7,219 bases of DNA from Anaerolineae bacterium (GTDB lineage: Bacteria > Chloroflexota > Anaerolineae > B4-G1 > SLSP01), in contig JAGPHL010000136.1 of assembly GCA_018055515.1 (NCBI GenBank), forward strand, positions 1 through 7,219, in the 5' to 3' direction. Position 1 is the stretch's first letter. Every line of letters starts with the position of its first letter. Made by a program: the position numbers and the translations under genes. The notes beneath the pieces are model-generated. The model was not told the DNA's origin. It saw only the letters and a list, made by a program, of their open reading frames with translations, and ran no database searches. Positions 1-5,767 of the stretch are shown piece by piece.

Positions 1-3
1 AAC

Positions 4-36
4 AAAAAAGCCGTGGGGCGGCAGCTCCCACGGCTT
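4..36 (-). terminator. Intrinsic (Rho-independent) terminator, minus strand
   Basis: A perfect 10-bp stem (8-17 paired with 27-36, AAGCCGTGGG/CCCACGGCTT) with a 9-base loop is followed on the minus strand by six uninterrupted T residues (complement of A4-A9). This is the classic form of a factor-independent terminator. It works only in the leftward direction, because the plus strand has no T-tract after the stem. It would end transcripts from the FKBP gene and from the small promoter-like element at 156-183. Confidence 0.9.
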
Positions 37-149
37 ATAGCGGCAATGCTTGCAGCGATTCAGGCAGCAGGAATCACAACACGCCCAAAGGGGGTCTGTG
101 ATGCGCTGTCAATCATCCCTGTGCTCTCCTTTACTGAATATGCAAACGT
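8..149 (-). ncRNA. Candidate small transcript (sRNA or tiny mRNA)
   Basis: Promoter-like elements at 156-183 and the terminator at 4-36 bound a possible transcript of about 145 nt starting near position 149. Besides the terminator, it can form a second stem-loop: ATCACA/TGTGAT pairing (73-78 with 97-102) around an inner CCC-AAA-GGG (84-92). A weaker 5-bp pair (57-61 with 71-75, GATTC/GAATC) competes with it for bases. It matches no RNA family I know; 6S, SRP and tmRNA hallmarks are absent. It also contains a ribosome-binding site and an 18-codon frame, so it may be a tiny mRNA instead. Its existence is inferred only from signals. Confidence 0.3.
60..116 (-). CDS. Possible 18-residue small ORF with strong RBS
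   Basis: On the minus strand an ATG at 116-114 is preceded by AAGGAG (131-126) with 9 bases between, a good Shine-Dalgarno arrangement. The frame reads MIDSASQTPFGRVVIPAA and stops at TGA (62-60), 23 bases before the terminator stem. The peptide has no membrane segment, no cysteine and no run of one amino acid typical of attenuation leaders. I do not recognise it. The placement between a promoter-like pair and a terminator supports it, but a frame this short can arise by chance, and the RNA itself could be the functional product. If it is transcribed from the FKBP gene, it would be a last small cistron 81 bases downstream of it. Confidence 0.33.
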   Translation of the reverse strand: MIDSASQTPFGRVVIPAA

Positions 150-150
150 A

Positions 151-167
151 CTGTAACTATATCACAG
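151..167. promoter_or_regulatory. Imperfect palindrome over the -10 element (possible operator)
   Basis: CTGTAACTATATCACAG is an odd-length dyad centred at 159, with arms CTGT-A and T-ACAG matching at five of six positions. It covers the -10 hexamer at 156-161, so a dimeric regulator bound here would block RNA polymerase. The arms resemble half-sites of Crp/Fnr-family regulators (TGTGA/TTACA), but the gap is 5 rather than the classical 6 bases. No binding is shown; a single short dyad can be coincidence. Confidence 0.25.
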
Positions 168-183
168 AGCCACGGATTGGCAA
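156..183 (-). promoter_or_regulatory. Sigma-70-type promoter candidate after the FKBP stop codon
   Basis: The minus strand has TTGCCA (183-178, five of six matches to TTGACA) and TATAGT (161-156, five of six matches to TATAAT), separated by 16 bases. The predicted start is near 149. It lies 14 bases downstream of the FKBP stop codon and would drive the small module ending at the terminator at 4-36. The match is good, but one promoter prediction in unknown phylum context is only moderate evidence. Confidence 0.45.
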
Positions 184-197
184 GGGGAAATCCGACC

Positions 198-620
198 TCA
201 CTGGTGGATCTCCAGCAGCTCCACTTCAAAGATCAAAGTAGCGTTCGGCGGGATCACATCGCCTGAGCCGCTCGCGCCGTACCCCAATTCTGGCGGGATG
301 ATGAGTTTGCGCACGCCGCCGACGCGCATCGTGCTGACCCCCTCGTCCCACCCGGCGATCACGCTTCCGGTGCCGATGAGGAACTCGAAGGGCTTGCCGC
401 GATCCACGGAGCTGTCGAATTTCGTGCCGTCCTCCAGCCAGCCGGTGTAATGTACGACGACGGTATCGCCAAACTTGGGGAAGCTGCCGTCGCCAACTTT
501 GATGTCCACGTACTGCAAGCCCGTCCTCGTGGTCACCACTTCCTCACTGCCCTTGCCGCCACAAGCGGTCAGCAACAGCGCCAGAATCAACACTCCCAGT
601 AGCCCGGTTTTTCCACGCAT
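198..620 (-). CDS. FKBP-type peptidyl-prolyl cis-trans isomerase, lipoprotein
   Basis: This 140-residue protein should be an exported lipoprotein that catalyses cis-trans isomerisation of Xaa-Pro bonds and helps fold proteins outside the cytoplasm. Residues 1-20 form a lipoprotein signal: basic MRGK, a leucine-rich stretch, and lipobox LTAC with Cys20 as the lipidation site. A short linker leads to one FKBP domain (about 36-140). Active-site residues of the family are visible in VHYTG, KFDSS, FEF, GSVIAGWDEGV, IPPELGYGA and IPPNATLIFEVELL, so it should be active. The start at 620 was chosen because AGGAG lies 7 bases upstream and gives a proper signal peptide. The frame stays open upstream to 698, but that would put a polar stretch before the signal. 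It lies 91 bases downstream of the secreted-protein gene and probably shares its transcript, which ends at 4-36. The family call is secure; its clients are unknown. Confidence 0.95.
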   Translation of the reverse strand: MRGKTGLLGVLILALLLTACGGKGSEEVVTTRTGLQYVDIKVGDGSFPKFGDTVVVHYTGWLEDGTKFDSSVDRGKPFEFLIGTGSVIAGWDEGVSTMRVGGVRKLIIPPELGYGASGSGDVIPPNATLIFEVELLEIHQ

Positions 621-670
621 GAATGATCTCCTTTCTCTTGAGAATGCCCCTGGATTTTCACGTGTCCACG

Positions 671-698
671 ACTTTAGCACGGAACCCCCTTTCGGCAA
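671..698 (-). promoter_or_regulatory. Weak promoter candidate before the FKBP gene
   Basis: In the 91-base gap upstream of the FKBP gene, the minus strand has TTGCCG (698-693) and TAAAGT (676-671), 16 bases apart. Each matches consensus at four of six positions. A start near 664 would leave a leader of about 44 bases ending in the strong AGGAG site. This could add to read-through from the upstream gene. The match is weak and may be chance. Confidence 0.25.
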
Positions 699-711
699 GC
701 GCGGCCGGCAC

Positions 712-1269
712 TCACGGCGCGACGGGCAGGTCCAGGGGCGACGGTGTGAGACGGCGCAATTCCACCCTCATGCCGCGGCCGACGGTATTCCAGCGCACAG
801 CGGTCGGATAATCCACTTCCGCCACGAAGACCGGCTGATACTCGCCGGTGTGCACGCGGCGAAGCCACTCCTCGGCCACGCGCTGACTCATCGGCGTGTG
901 GCGGTTAAAGAGCATGAAGCCAATCCCGCCGTCGGCCAGGCCGGCGCAATCAACGGCATACGCGGTTTCCCAAGGGTAAGGCACGCCGTTCTCGTCCACA
1001 CCGGCGCGCCGCATCTCGAACCAGCTGCCGATATCACGGCAATCAAGTGTCGCAAAGTAGACCTCGGCCTGCGGCAACGGGGTTGGCAACGTGAAGGCCG
1101 TTCGGCCCGCCTGCCGCACCTGGATGGTCGCCTCCATGCGACCCGGCCCATACTGGCTGGCGATCCCTGCCAGTATCGGAGCGTCTGCACCGGTTCCCGG
1201 CTCCCAATCGCCGGCTCCGGTGAGGAGAGTTGCTGTCACTGTCAACAGCAACGCGCTTTTCATCAACAT
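712..1269 (-). CDS. Secreted protein, putative RlpA/double-psi beta-barrel-like
   Basis: The protein has 185 residues. Residues 1-20 look like a Sec signal peptide: Lys4, hydrophobic SALLLTVTATLL, then small residues TGAG, with cleavage probably near 19-20. There is no lipobox cysteine. The mature part starts acidic (DWEPGTGADAP). GIASQYGPG (35-43) resembles the GxASxYGPG opening of RlpA-like double-psi beta-barrels, and two cysteines in LDCRDIGSW (Cys77) and YAVDCAG (Cys108) could form a disulfide outside the cell. The rest is mixed strand-like sequence ending in LDLPVAP. The fold assignment is a motif-level impression, and the usual RlpA aspartate motif (NDRGP) is not evident; function is not recognised. 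The start at 1269 has GGGAGG 9 bases upstream; an ATG at 1263 is less well placed. It has its own promoter candidate (1334-1361), and the lipoprotein FKBP follows it, pointing to an envelope role. Confidence 0.75.
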   Translation of the reverse strand: MLMKSALLLTVTATLLTGAGDWEPGTGADAPILAGIASQYGPGRMEATIQVRQAGRTAFTLPTPLPQAEVYFATLDCRDIGSWFEMRRAGVDENGVPYPWETAYAVDCAGLADGGIGFMLFNRHTPMSQRVAEEWLRRVHTGEYQPVFVAEVDYPTAVRWNTVGRGMRVELRRLTPSPLDLPVAP

Positions 1270-1290
1270 TGTTCTCTGCCTCCCAATAGA

Positions 1291-1317
1291 ATCGCCGGAT
1301 CAAATGGATCCGGCGAT
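1291..1317 (-). promoter_or_regulatory. Perfect 11-bp stem-loop in the 5' untranslated region
   Basis: ATCGCCGGATC (1291-1301) pairs perfectly with GATCCGGCGAT (1307-1317) around a 5-base loop. It lies between the promoter at 1334-1361 and the Shine-Dalgarno GGGAGG (1284-1279) of the secreted-protein gene, close to the predicted RNA 5' end. On the minus strand it is followed by TCTATT, not a T-tract, so it is a poor terminator. A 5' stabilising hairpin or a binding site is more likely. It could also weakly end transcripts from the cyclase gene. Confidence 0.6.
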
Positions 1318-1333
1318 GATTGACAAGGCGAGA

Positions 1334-1361
1334 ATTGTAAAAGAAACCGGAATTCTGTCAA
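1334..1361 (-). promoter_or_regulatory. Strong sigma-70-type promoter for the secreted-protein/FKBP unit
   Basis: The minus strand has a perfect TTGACA (1361-1356) and TACAAT (1339-1334, five of six matches), separated by 16 bases. The predicted start is near 1327, giving an untranslated leader of about 57 bases that contains the stem-loop at 1291-1317. It lies 46 bases after the stop codon of the cyclase gene and marks the boundary of a new transcription unit. It is the best promoter match in the window. Confidence 0.65.
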
Positions 1362-1367
1362 GGCAAG

Positions 1368-1404
1368 AGACAATGCCCCATGCCACACATTAAAATTATT
1401 GTCT
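1368..1404. repeat. 7-bp inverted repeat after the cyclase stop codon
   Basis: AGACAAT (1368-1374) and ATTGTCT (1398-1404) are perfect inverted repeats separated by 23 bases, just downstream of the cyclase stop codon. The loop is long, the stem is AT-rich and no T-run follows on the minus strand, so it is at best a weak terminator. The cyclase gene otherwise has no evident terminator before the next promoter. Confidence 0.25.
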
Positions 1405-1406
1405 AT

Positions 1407-4400
1407 TCACAATAATCCCAAAACCTGTTTGACTATCTCGTCCGACGTGCGGGCGACCCCCTGCGTCAAAGCCTCCGCGAAGGAAGCCTCGCCCAAACAC
1501 GCGCGCAGCAGCTCCGCGAGCGCGTCGGTGAACTGCGCGATCTCGGCATTGAAGGCCGGATGCGCCTGCGCCCACCCAAGCCATCCGGCAGCGATCGCAG
1601 CAGTTTCCGGATGCGCATACAACTCCGCGAGTCCCACCACCCCTTCGATCAACACCGCCAGGGCGCCCAGCTCCTGCGCCTGTACCACCGCTTCACGGAA
1701 GTAGCCGCGCGCCGCTGCTACATCACCGAGGCCCAGATGCACATGTCCCAGGTTAAGGGTAGCGATGGCAGCGCCCACGCGGTTTCCAATTTCGTGAAAA
1801 TACGGAAGACTTTGCGCATAATAATCTGCAGCCTCGGCAAAACGTCCCAGCTTACGCGCCGCCTCGCCCAGGTTGATAAAACCTGTGCCTACGCCCCAGC
1901 GATCGCCGAGTTCCCAATACATCCTGCGGCTCTCCTCATGGTACTGCAAGGCAGCGTCGTAATCGCCCCGCATGTGGCTCACAAAACCCAACACGCGAAA
2001 AGCGCCCGCAATGCCTTGCCGATCCCCCAAAGCCCGATACAGGCTCAGACATTCCCAGGCATAGTGCGCCGCCGTGTCACTCATGCCCTGGCGATAAGCC
2101 ACATCCGCCAAATGCCAGAGCGCCAACGCCACACCGCGCTGATTGTCGCTCTGGCGCGCCGCCGCCAGCGCCGGCTCTAAATACTGCAGCGCGGCATCGT
2201 AGTTGCCCTGCCCCATCAATGCCCACCCCAAACCGGTCAACGCCGCGACCTCTAACGCCGAATCCCCCGGCGCCAGCGCCAGAGCCTGCTCCAGATATGC
2301 TAACGCGGTCGGATAATCGCTGAGCTGCCGAAGTGCATACCCCAATCGCACCTGCAGCGTCGCCCGCAAGCTCACCGCCTCCGTCGCACCTGCCAGCAGC
2401 GCCAGCGCCCGCTCAAAAGCGGCAACGGCATCGCGATAAGCGCTCACAGCGTAGGCATTCTCGCCCGAACGCAGCAGATAGGTCGCCGCCTGCACATATT
2501 CGCCGGCGAGCTCATAATGTCCCGCAATCAAGTTAAGGTATTCCCCCACCCGTTCGCCAGCGTGAGCTTCCAGCCAACGCGCCGCCTGCCCATGATAAAT
2601 CCGGCGCGACTTGAGCAAGACGGTTTCGTAAGTCACATCGCGCAGAATCGCATGTTTGAAGCTGTATTCCTCAGTCCCCTGAAAAGCCGAACGCGGACGC
2701 TGGAAAATCAACTCGCGCTGACAGGCGGCCTTCAAGAGCGCCTGCACCTCTTCAAACGCGATGTCATCAGTATCGGGAGACGCCTGCAGCAGGCTCAGCA
2801 CCGTGGCATCCCAGTGCGTGCGTCCTACCACTGCCGCGCACTGTAGGACCTGCCGTTCTGCCGGCGGCAGCGCATCCAGGCGAGCTTGCAACACCCCGGT
2901 CAGAGTGCGAGGCACACGCAAGGACTTCAAGTGCGTCGCGACCACTTCCCACTGCCCCGGGCGCGGGATAATCGCGCCATCGTCAATCAACATTTTAATC
3001 AATTCTTCAACATAGAAGGGATTGCCTTCAGCGCTTTCCACAATCAAATCCAGCAGCGGCGGCGGGATCACCGCCACCTGATGCAAGAGGTGCCCCACTA
3101 ACGCGGAGCTGTCCGCAGGCGTCAAGGGTTTGAGGATAAGGCGTTCACATGTCACGCCAGGAATAATGCTCCCCCAGGTGGGGCAACGCTCAAAAAACGT
3201 CGGGCGCGCCAGACATACTACCAACAGCGCGGCAGCGGGCAATTCGGACAGGAGCCGCACCAACAGGTCCAGCGAGCGTTCGTCCGCCCAATGGATGTCC
3301 TCCCAGAACAGCACCGTGGGACGTTGCGTCACAGCACGCATGAACGTGCGCAAGGCATTCTGCGCCAGTTGCCCAAATGACGTACTGCCCAATAAGGCGC
3401 GCACCACCGGGCTGCCGGCCTGTTCGAAATCAAAGCCCACATGCTGGCCAATAAGGTCGGCCTGCTCCGGCTCCAACACTCCCGCCATGCCCGTGCGGAA
3501 CTTCTCGAGCGCCAGCGCCGGAGAATCACTTTCACGGATGCCAAAACGGAAGGAGAACATATCGCGGAACAGACCATAAGGAATCAGCTGCATCTCCGGC
3601 GTCGCTCGCCCCCGAAGATACGTAATGGATTGCGGCAGCGCGTCCAGCCAGGACTCAAATTCATAGAGCAAGCGCGACTTGCCCACGCCAGCATCCCCTA
3701 CGATGGTGATGAGATGAGGAGTTGCGGCTGCCCGGAAAGCTGTCTGCAAGGTCTCCAGTTCCGCAGCACGGCCCACCATAGGAGTCTCAACGCCCTCAAT
3801 GCCGCGCGTGCGCGACCAGAAAGAGCGGGGCTGAACTCGCTGCACAAGGTACGTCTGCACCGGCTCGTGTCGCCCCTTCACGGTCAGCGGCGACTGAGGT
3901 TGCAGGTCGAACAATCCCCACACTTGATGGTAGGTGTCCTGGGACACCAGCACACCATCCACGGGCGCTGCGTCCTCCAGCCGGCTGGCGAGGTTAATGG
4001 TATCGCCGATTGCCGAGAACTCTCCCGTCGTTCCGATCTGCCCCAAGAGCGCCAGACCTGTGTTCAACCCCACCCGCAAGTGTAACGGCGGCAGGTTGCG
4101 GCGCATTTTGACATTGAATTCGCGCAAGGCCGCCTGCAATGCCAGCGCGGCACGGACGGCGCGCTCCGCATCGTCCTCACGGGTCTGCGCCACACCCCAC
4201 AGAGCCATCACCCCATCCCCCATGTGTTTGTCAATAAATCCCCCATGGGCGACAATGACCGTGTCGAGTTCAGCCCACAGCGCGTTCAACATCTCGGTCG
4301 CCATCTCCGGGTCCAGCGACTCGCTCAGCGCTGTAAAATCTACCAAATCTGCAAAGAGGGACGTGATTTGCCGGCGTTGCGGGGCCGCCGCAGACGGTGC

Positions 4401-4526
4401 GGCCTCCAAAGCGTGGTGCTGTCGCTGCAGTGCGGCGAGGACAACCTCCACGGTGTCGGCGTCAAGCTGGCCACGCAGGGCAGCGATTGCACTCATTGCT
4501 TTCTGGATCTGTTCCATGGTGTCCAT
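1407..4526 (-). CDS. Class III nucleotidyl cyclase fused to AAA/STAND ATPase and TPR repeats
   Basis: This is a 1039-residue signalling protein, presumably cytoplasmic as no membrane segment is seen. A helical lead (1-45) precedes a class III cyclase domain (about 50-230). The metal aspartates are Asp60 (LFADLVDFT) and Asp104 (HMGDG), Lys100 is the base-binding lysine, and Asn178 and Arg182 (GDTINLASR) are the transition-state pair. The second base-selecting position is Ser171 instead of Asp, as in the class IIIb type where Thr/Ser occurs. It should make cAMP from ATP. An ATPase module follows (about 250-510) with Walker A GDAGVGKS (277-284), Walker B LFWED (406-410) and GNPFYVEEL, then a helical region with YSFKHAILRDVTYETVL, and about seven TPR units (roughly 680-955), a likely protein-binding sensor. 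The ATG at 4526 is preferred because GGAG lies 6 bases upstream; a GTG at 4538 has no ribosome-binding site. It lies 84 bases after trmO and is probably last in that operon. The signal is unknown. Confidence 0.93.
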   Translation of the reverse strand: MDTMEQIQKAMSAIAALRGQLDADTVEVVLAALQRQHHALEAAPSAAAPQRRQITSLFADLVDFTALSESLDPEMATEMLNALWAELDTVIVAHGGFIDKHMGDGVMALWGVAQTREDDAERAVRAALALQAALREFNVKMRRNLPPLHLRVGLNTGLALLGQIGTTGEFSAIGDTINLASRLEDAAPVDGVLVSQDTYHQVWGLFDLQPQSPLTVKGRHEPVQTYLVQRVQPRSFWSRTRGIEGVETPMVGRAAELETLQTAFRAAATPHLITIVGDAGVGKSRLLYEFESWLDALPQSITYLRGRATPEMQLIPYGLFRDMFSFRFGIRESDSPALALEKFRTGMAGVLEPEQADLIGQHVGFDFEQAGSPVVRALLGSTSFGQLAQNALRTFMRAVTQRPTVLFWEDIHWADERSLDLLVRLLSELPAAALLVVCLARPTFFERCPTWGSIIPGVTCERLILKPLTPADSSALVGHLLHQVAVIPPPLLDLIVESAEGNPFYVEELIKMLIDDGAIIPRPGQWEVVATHLKSLRVPRTLTGVLQARLDALPPAERQVLQCAAVVGRTHWDATVLSLLQASPDTDDIAFEEVQALLKAACQRELIFQRPRSAFQGTEEYSFKHAILRDVTYETVLLKSRRIYHGQAARWLEAHAGERVGEYLNLIAGHYELAGEYVQAATYLLRSGENAYAVSAYRDAVAAFERALALLAGATEAVSLRATLQVRLGYALRQLSDYPTALAYLEQALALAPGDSALEVAALTGLGWALMGQGNYDAALQYLEPALAAARQSDNQRGVALALWHLADVAYRQGMSDTAAHYAWECLSLYRALGDRQGIAGAFRVLGFVSHMRGDYDAALQYHEESRRMYWELGDRWGVGTGFINLGEAARKLGRFAEAADYYAQSLPYFHEIGNRVGAAIATLNLGHVHLGLGDVAAARGYFREAVVQAQELGALAVLIEGVVGLAELYAHPETAAIAAGWLGWAQAHPAFNAEIAQFTDALAELLRACLGEASFAEALTQGVARTSDEIVKQVLGLL

Positions 4527-4610
4527 CAACCGCTCCACAAGAAAATGACCAGCAGACTACCCCCCGTCCGGTCGTCCAGCGCCGAAAATCGGCCCCTGCG
4601 GCAGAAGTCC

Positions 4611-5105
4611 TCAGCGGCTAAACCTGTCATCGGCGCTGGAAAGCGGCAAGAGGCCGCGCCGCCGTTCGTACCATCCCAGGCGTTCCACAGTGCAGCTGTC
4701 GAAATCCGGAATGTAGGGCTTGATATCCAGCAGCGGCGTGCCGTCCAGCATGTCCAGATTTTCCAGGTAGAGGACGCACCCCGCGCGCTCCAGCAGGCGC
4801 ACGACCGACAGGCCCAGCGGATTAGGGCGCGCCGGGGCGCGGGTGGCAAAGACGCCGCGCAGCTCGGTATCCAGAAACGGCGTCACCCGCAAGCGAGGCG
4901 GCGCCGCGCGATGGAGATGGTACAGCAGGATCAGGTGCGAGAAGCCTTCCAGGTCCTGCAACGCCTCCTTGAACTCCGGGGAGAGCTCCGCTGTGCCGCG
5001 CGTCCCAACCGCGCACGCCGCCTGGATGGGCATCCCGACGGGCTCCTGAAACGGCGTATGCAAGACGCCGATGGGCCGGTAGGTAATCGGTAAGAGAGGT
5101 TCCAT
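4611..5105 (-). CDS. trmO: TrmO/TsaA-type tRNA methyltransferase (short form)
   Basis: This 164-residue protein belongs to the TrmO (TsaA, YaeB) family of SAM-dependent methyltransferases with a beta-barrel fold. In E. coli the enzyme methylates N6 of t6A at position 37 of threonine tRNA, giving m6t6A, which tunes decoding. Family signatures are clear: PIGVLHTPF at the start, GVFATRAPARPNPLGLS (84-100, the SAM-binding region) and DGTPLLDIKPYIPDFD (121-136). It is shorter than E. coli TrmO (about 235 residues) and lacks the C-terminal domain; short forms are common in other bacteria and archaea, so this need not be truncation, though target specificity is less sure. The start at 5105 has GAGGAG 7 bases upstream. 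It follows the acetyltransferase gene by 70 bases with no clear promoter between, so it is probably co-transcribed. Confidence 0.93.
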   Translation of the reverse strand: MEPLLPITYRPIGVLHTPFQEPVGMPIQAACAVGTRGTAELSPEFKEALQDLEGFSHLILLYHLHRAAPPRLRVTPFLDTELRGVFATRAPARPNPLGLSVVRLLERAGCVLYLENLDMLDGTPLLDIKPYIPDFDSCTVERLGWYERRRGLLPLSSADDRFSR

Positions 5106-5175
5106 GGAATTGCTCCTCAGGCGCGCGGATGAACGCTCGCGCCGCCATGCCAGGGCACAGGCAGGAAATCCCCCT

Positions 5176-5766
5176 TCAGCGCGCCAGGCACCGTTGCAGC
5201 CAGTCTTCCTCAGTGGATCGCGGATAGCGCGCGTGAAATTCCTCCACCGTCATGCCGAAAACGAGCAGGTCGAAGTGCCGCCCCTGCGAGAAGACCACCC
5301 GTCGAATGCGCCCCTCCTGCACGAAGCCCAACCGCTCATGGAATCGCGCCGATCTCTCGTTGTAGGCGTAGACCTCGGCAGTGGCTTTCTGATAGCGGAG
5401 CTCATCGAAGAAATAGCGCAGCACGAGGAGAACCGCTTCCGTCGCGTAGCCCCGTCCACGAAAGGCGGGAGCGACAGAGACGCCGTACTTGAAGCTCCCC
5501 ACCCGGCGGTCGCAGCTGTGCGTGTTGATCACACCGGCGAGCCGGCCTTCGGCGTTCTCGATGGCGAAGAAGAACTCGTCGTTCCTGGACTCCCCGGTAG
5601 CGCGCCTTTCCGCCCACTGTCGAGCTTGCGCCAGCGATCCGGCGGGCCACACCCACTCCACCATGCGGGCCGTCTCCGTCTCCGCGCTGTCCCAGGCGTA
5701 GAAGGTCTCCGCATCTTCCGGCTCGATGCCCCGCAGCCGAACATTCACGCCACGCCAGAGGTTCAT
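5176..5766 (-). CDS. GNAT family N-acetyltransferase (RimJ/RimL type)
   Basis: A 196-residue cytoplasmic acetyl-CoA-dependent acyltransferase. It opens with VRLRGIEPEDAETFYAW, the usual first strand and helix of RimJ/RimL and related Acetyltransf_3 proteins. The acetyl-CoA pyrophosphate loop is RGRGYA (103-108) in SVAPAFRGRGYATEAV, and the C-terminal family motif is YNERSARFHERLGFVQEGRIRR (approximately 135-156), with Asn136 and a Tyr (134) typical of the site. The substrate cannot be told: ribosomal protein N-termini, amino acids, antibiotics and other amines are all used in this family. The start at 5766 follows the GH13 stop codon (TAA) by one base, so translation is probably coupled. The frame stays open upstream to 5886, but that part is a shadow of the GH13 gene and is rich in Ser/Arg/Pro. 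Confidence 0.93.
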   Translation of the reverse strand: MNLWRGVNVRLRGIEPEDAETFYAWDSAETETARMVEWVWPAGSLAQARQWAERRATGESRNDEFFFAIENAEGRLAGVINTHSCDRRVGSFKYGVSVAPAFRGRGYATEAVLLVLRYFFDELRYQKATAEVYAYNERSARFHERLGFVQEGRIRRVVFSQGRHFDLLVFGMTVEEFHARYPRSTEEDWLQRCLAR

Positions 5767-5767
5767 C

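Noticed and set aside
73..102. TCACA/TGTGA arms as a classical Crp site
   Set aside because: The arms are in the wrong order and too far apart for the Crp consensus; RNA pairing explains them better.
50..241. Plus-strand 63-codon frame at the left end
   Set aside because: It runs against the minus-strand promoter, small ORF and FKBP 3' end and shows no domain or ribosome-binding site.
621..698. 26-residue N-terminal extension of the FKBP frame
   Set aside because: The ATG at 620 has AGGAG 7 bases upstream and begins a standard lipoprotein signal; the extension would hide the signal behind a polar stretch.
475..1323. Plus-strand open frame of 282 codons
   Set aside because: It runs antisense to the FKBP and secreted-protein genes, has no recognisable domain or ribosome-binding site, and its composition is rich in Arg/His/Pro as expected for a shadow frame in GC-rich DNA.
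1560..2180. Plus-strand open frame of 206 codons within the cyclase gene
   Set aside because: It is antisense to the TPR region, which has regular repeat spacing; the shadow translation has no motif.
4527..4538. GTG start four codons upstream in the cyclase gene
   Set aside because: No Shine-Dalgarno sequence precedes it, while GGAG sits 6 bases before the ATG at 4526.
4581..4593. Small hairpin GCCGAAAATCGGC between trmO and the cyclase gene
   Set aside because: The stem is only 5 bp with no T-tract on either strand, so it does not support a terminator.
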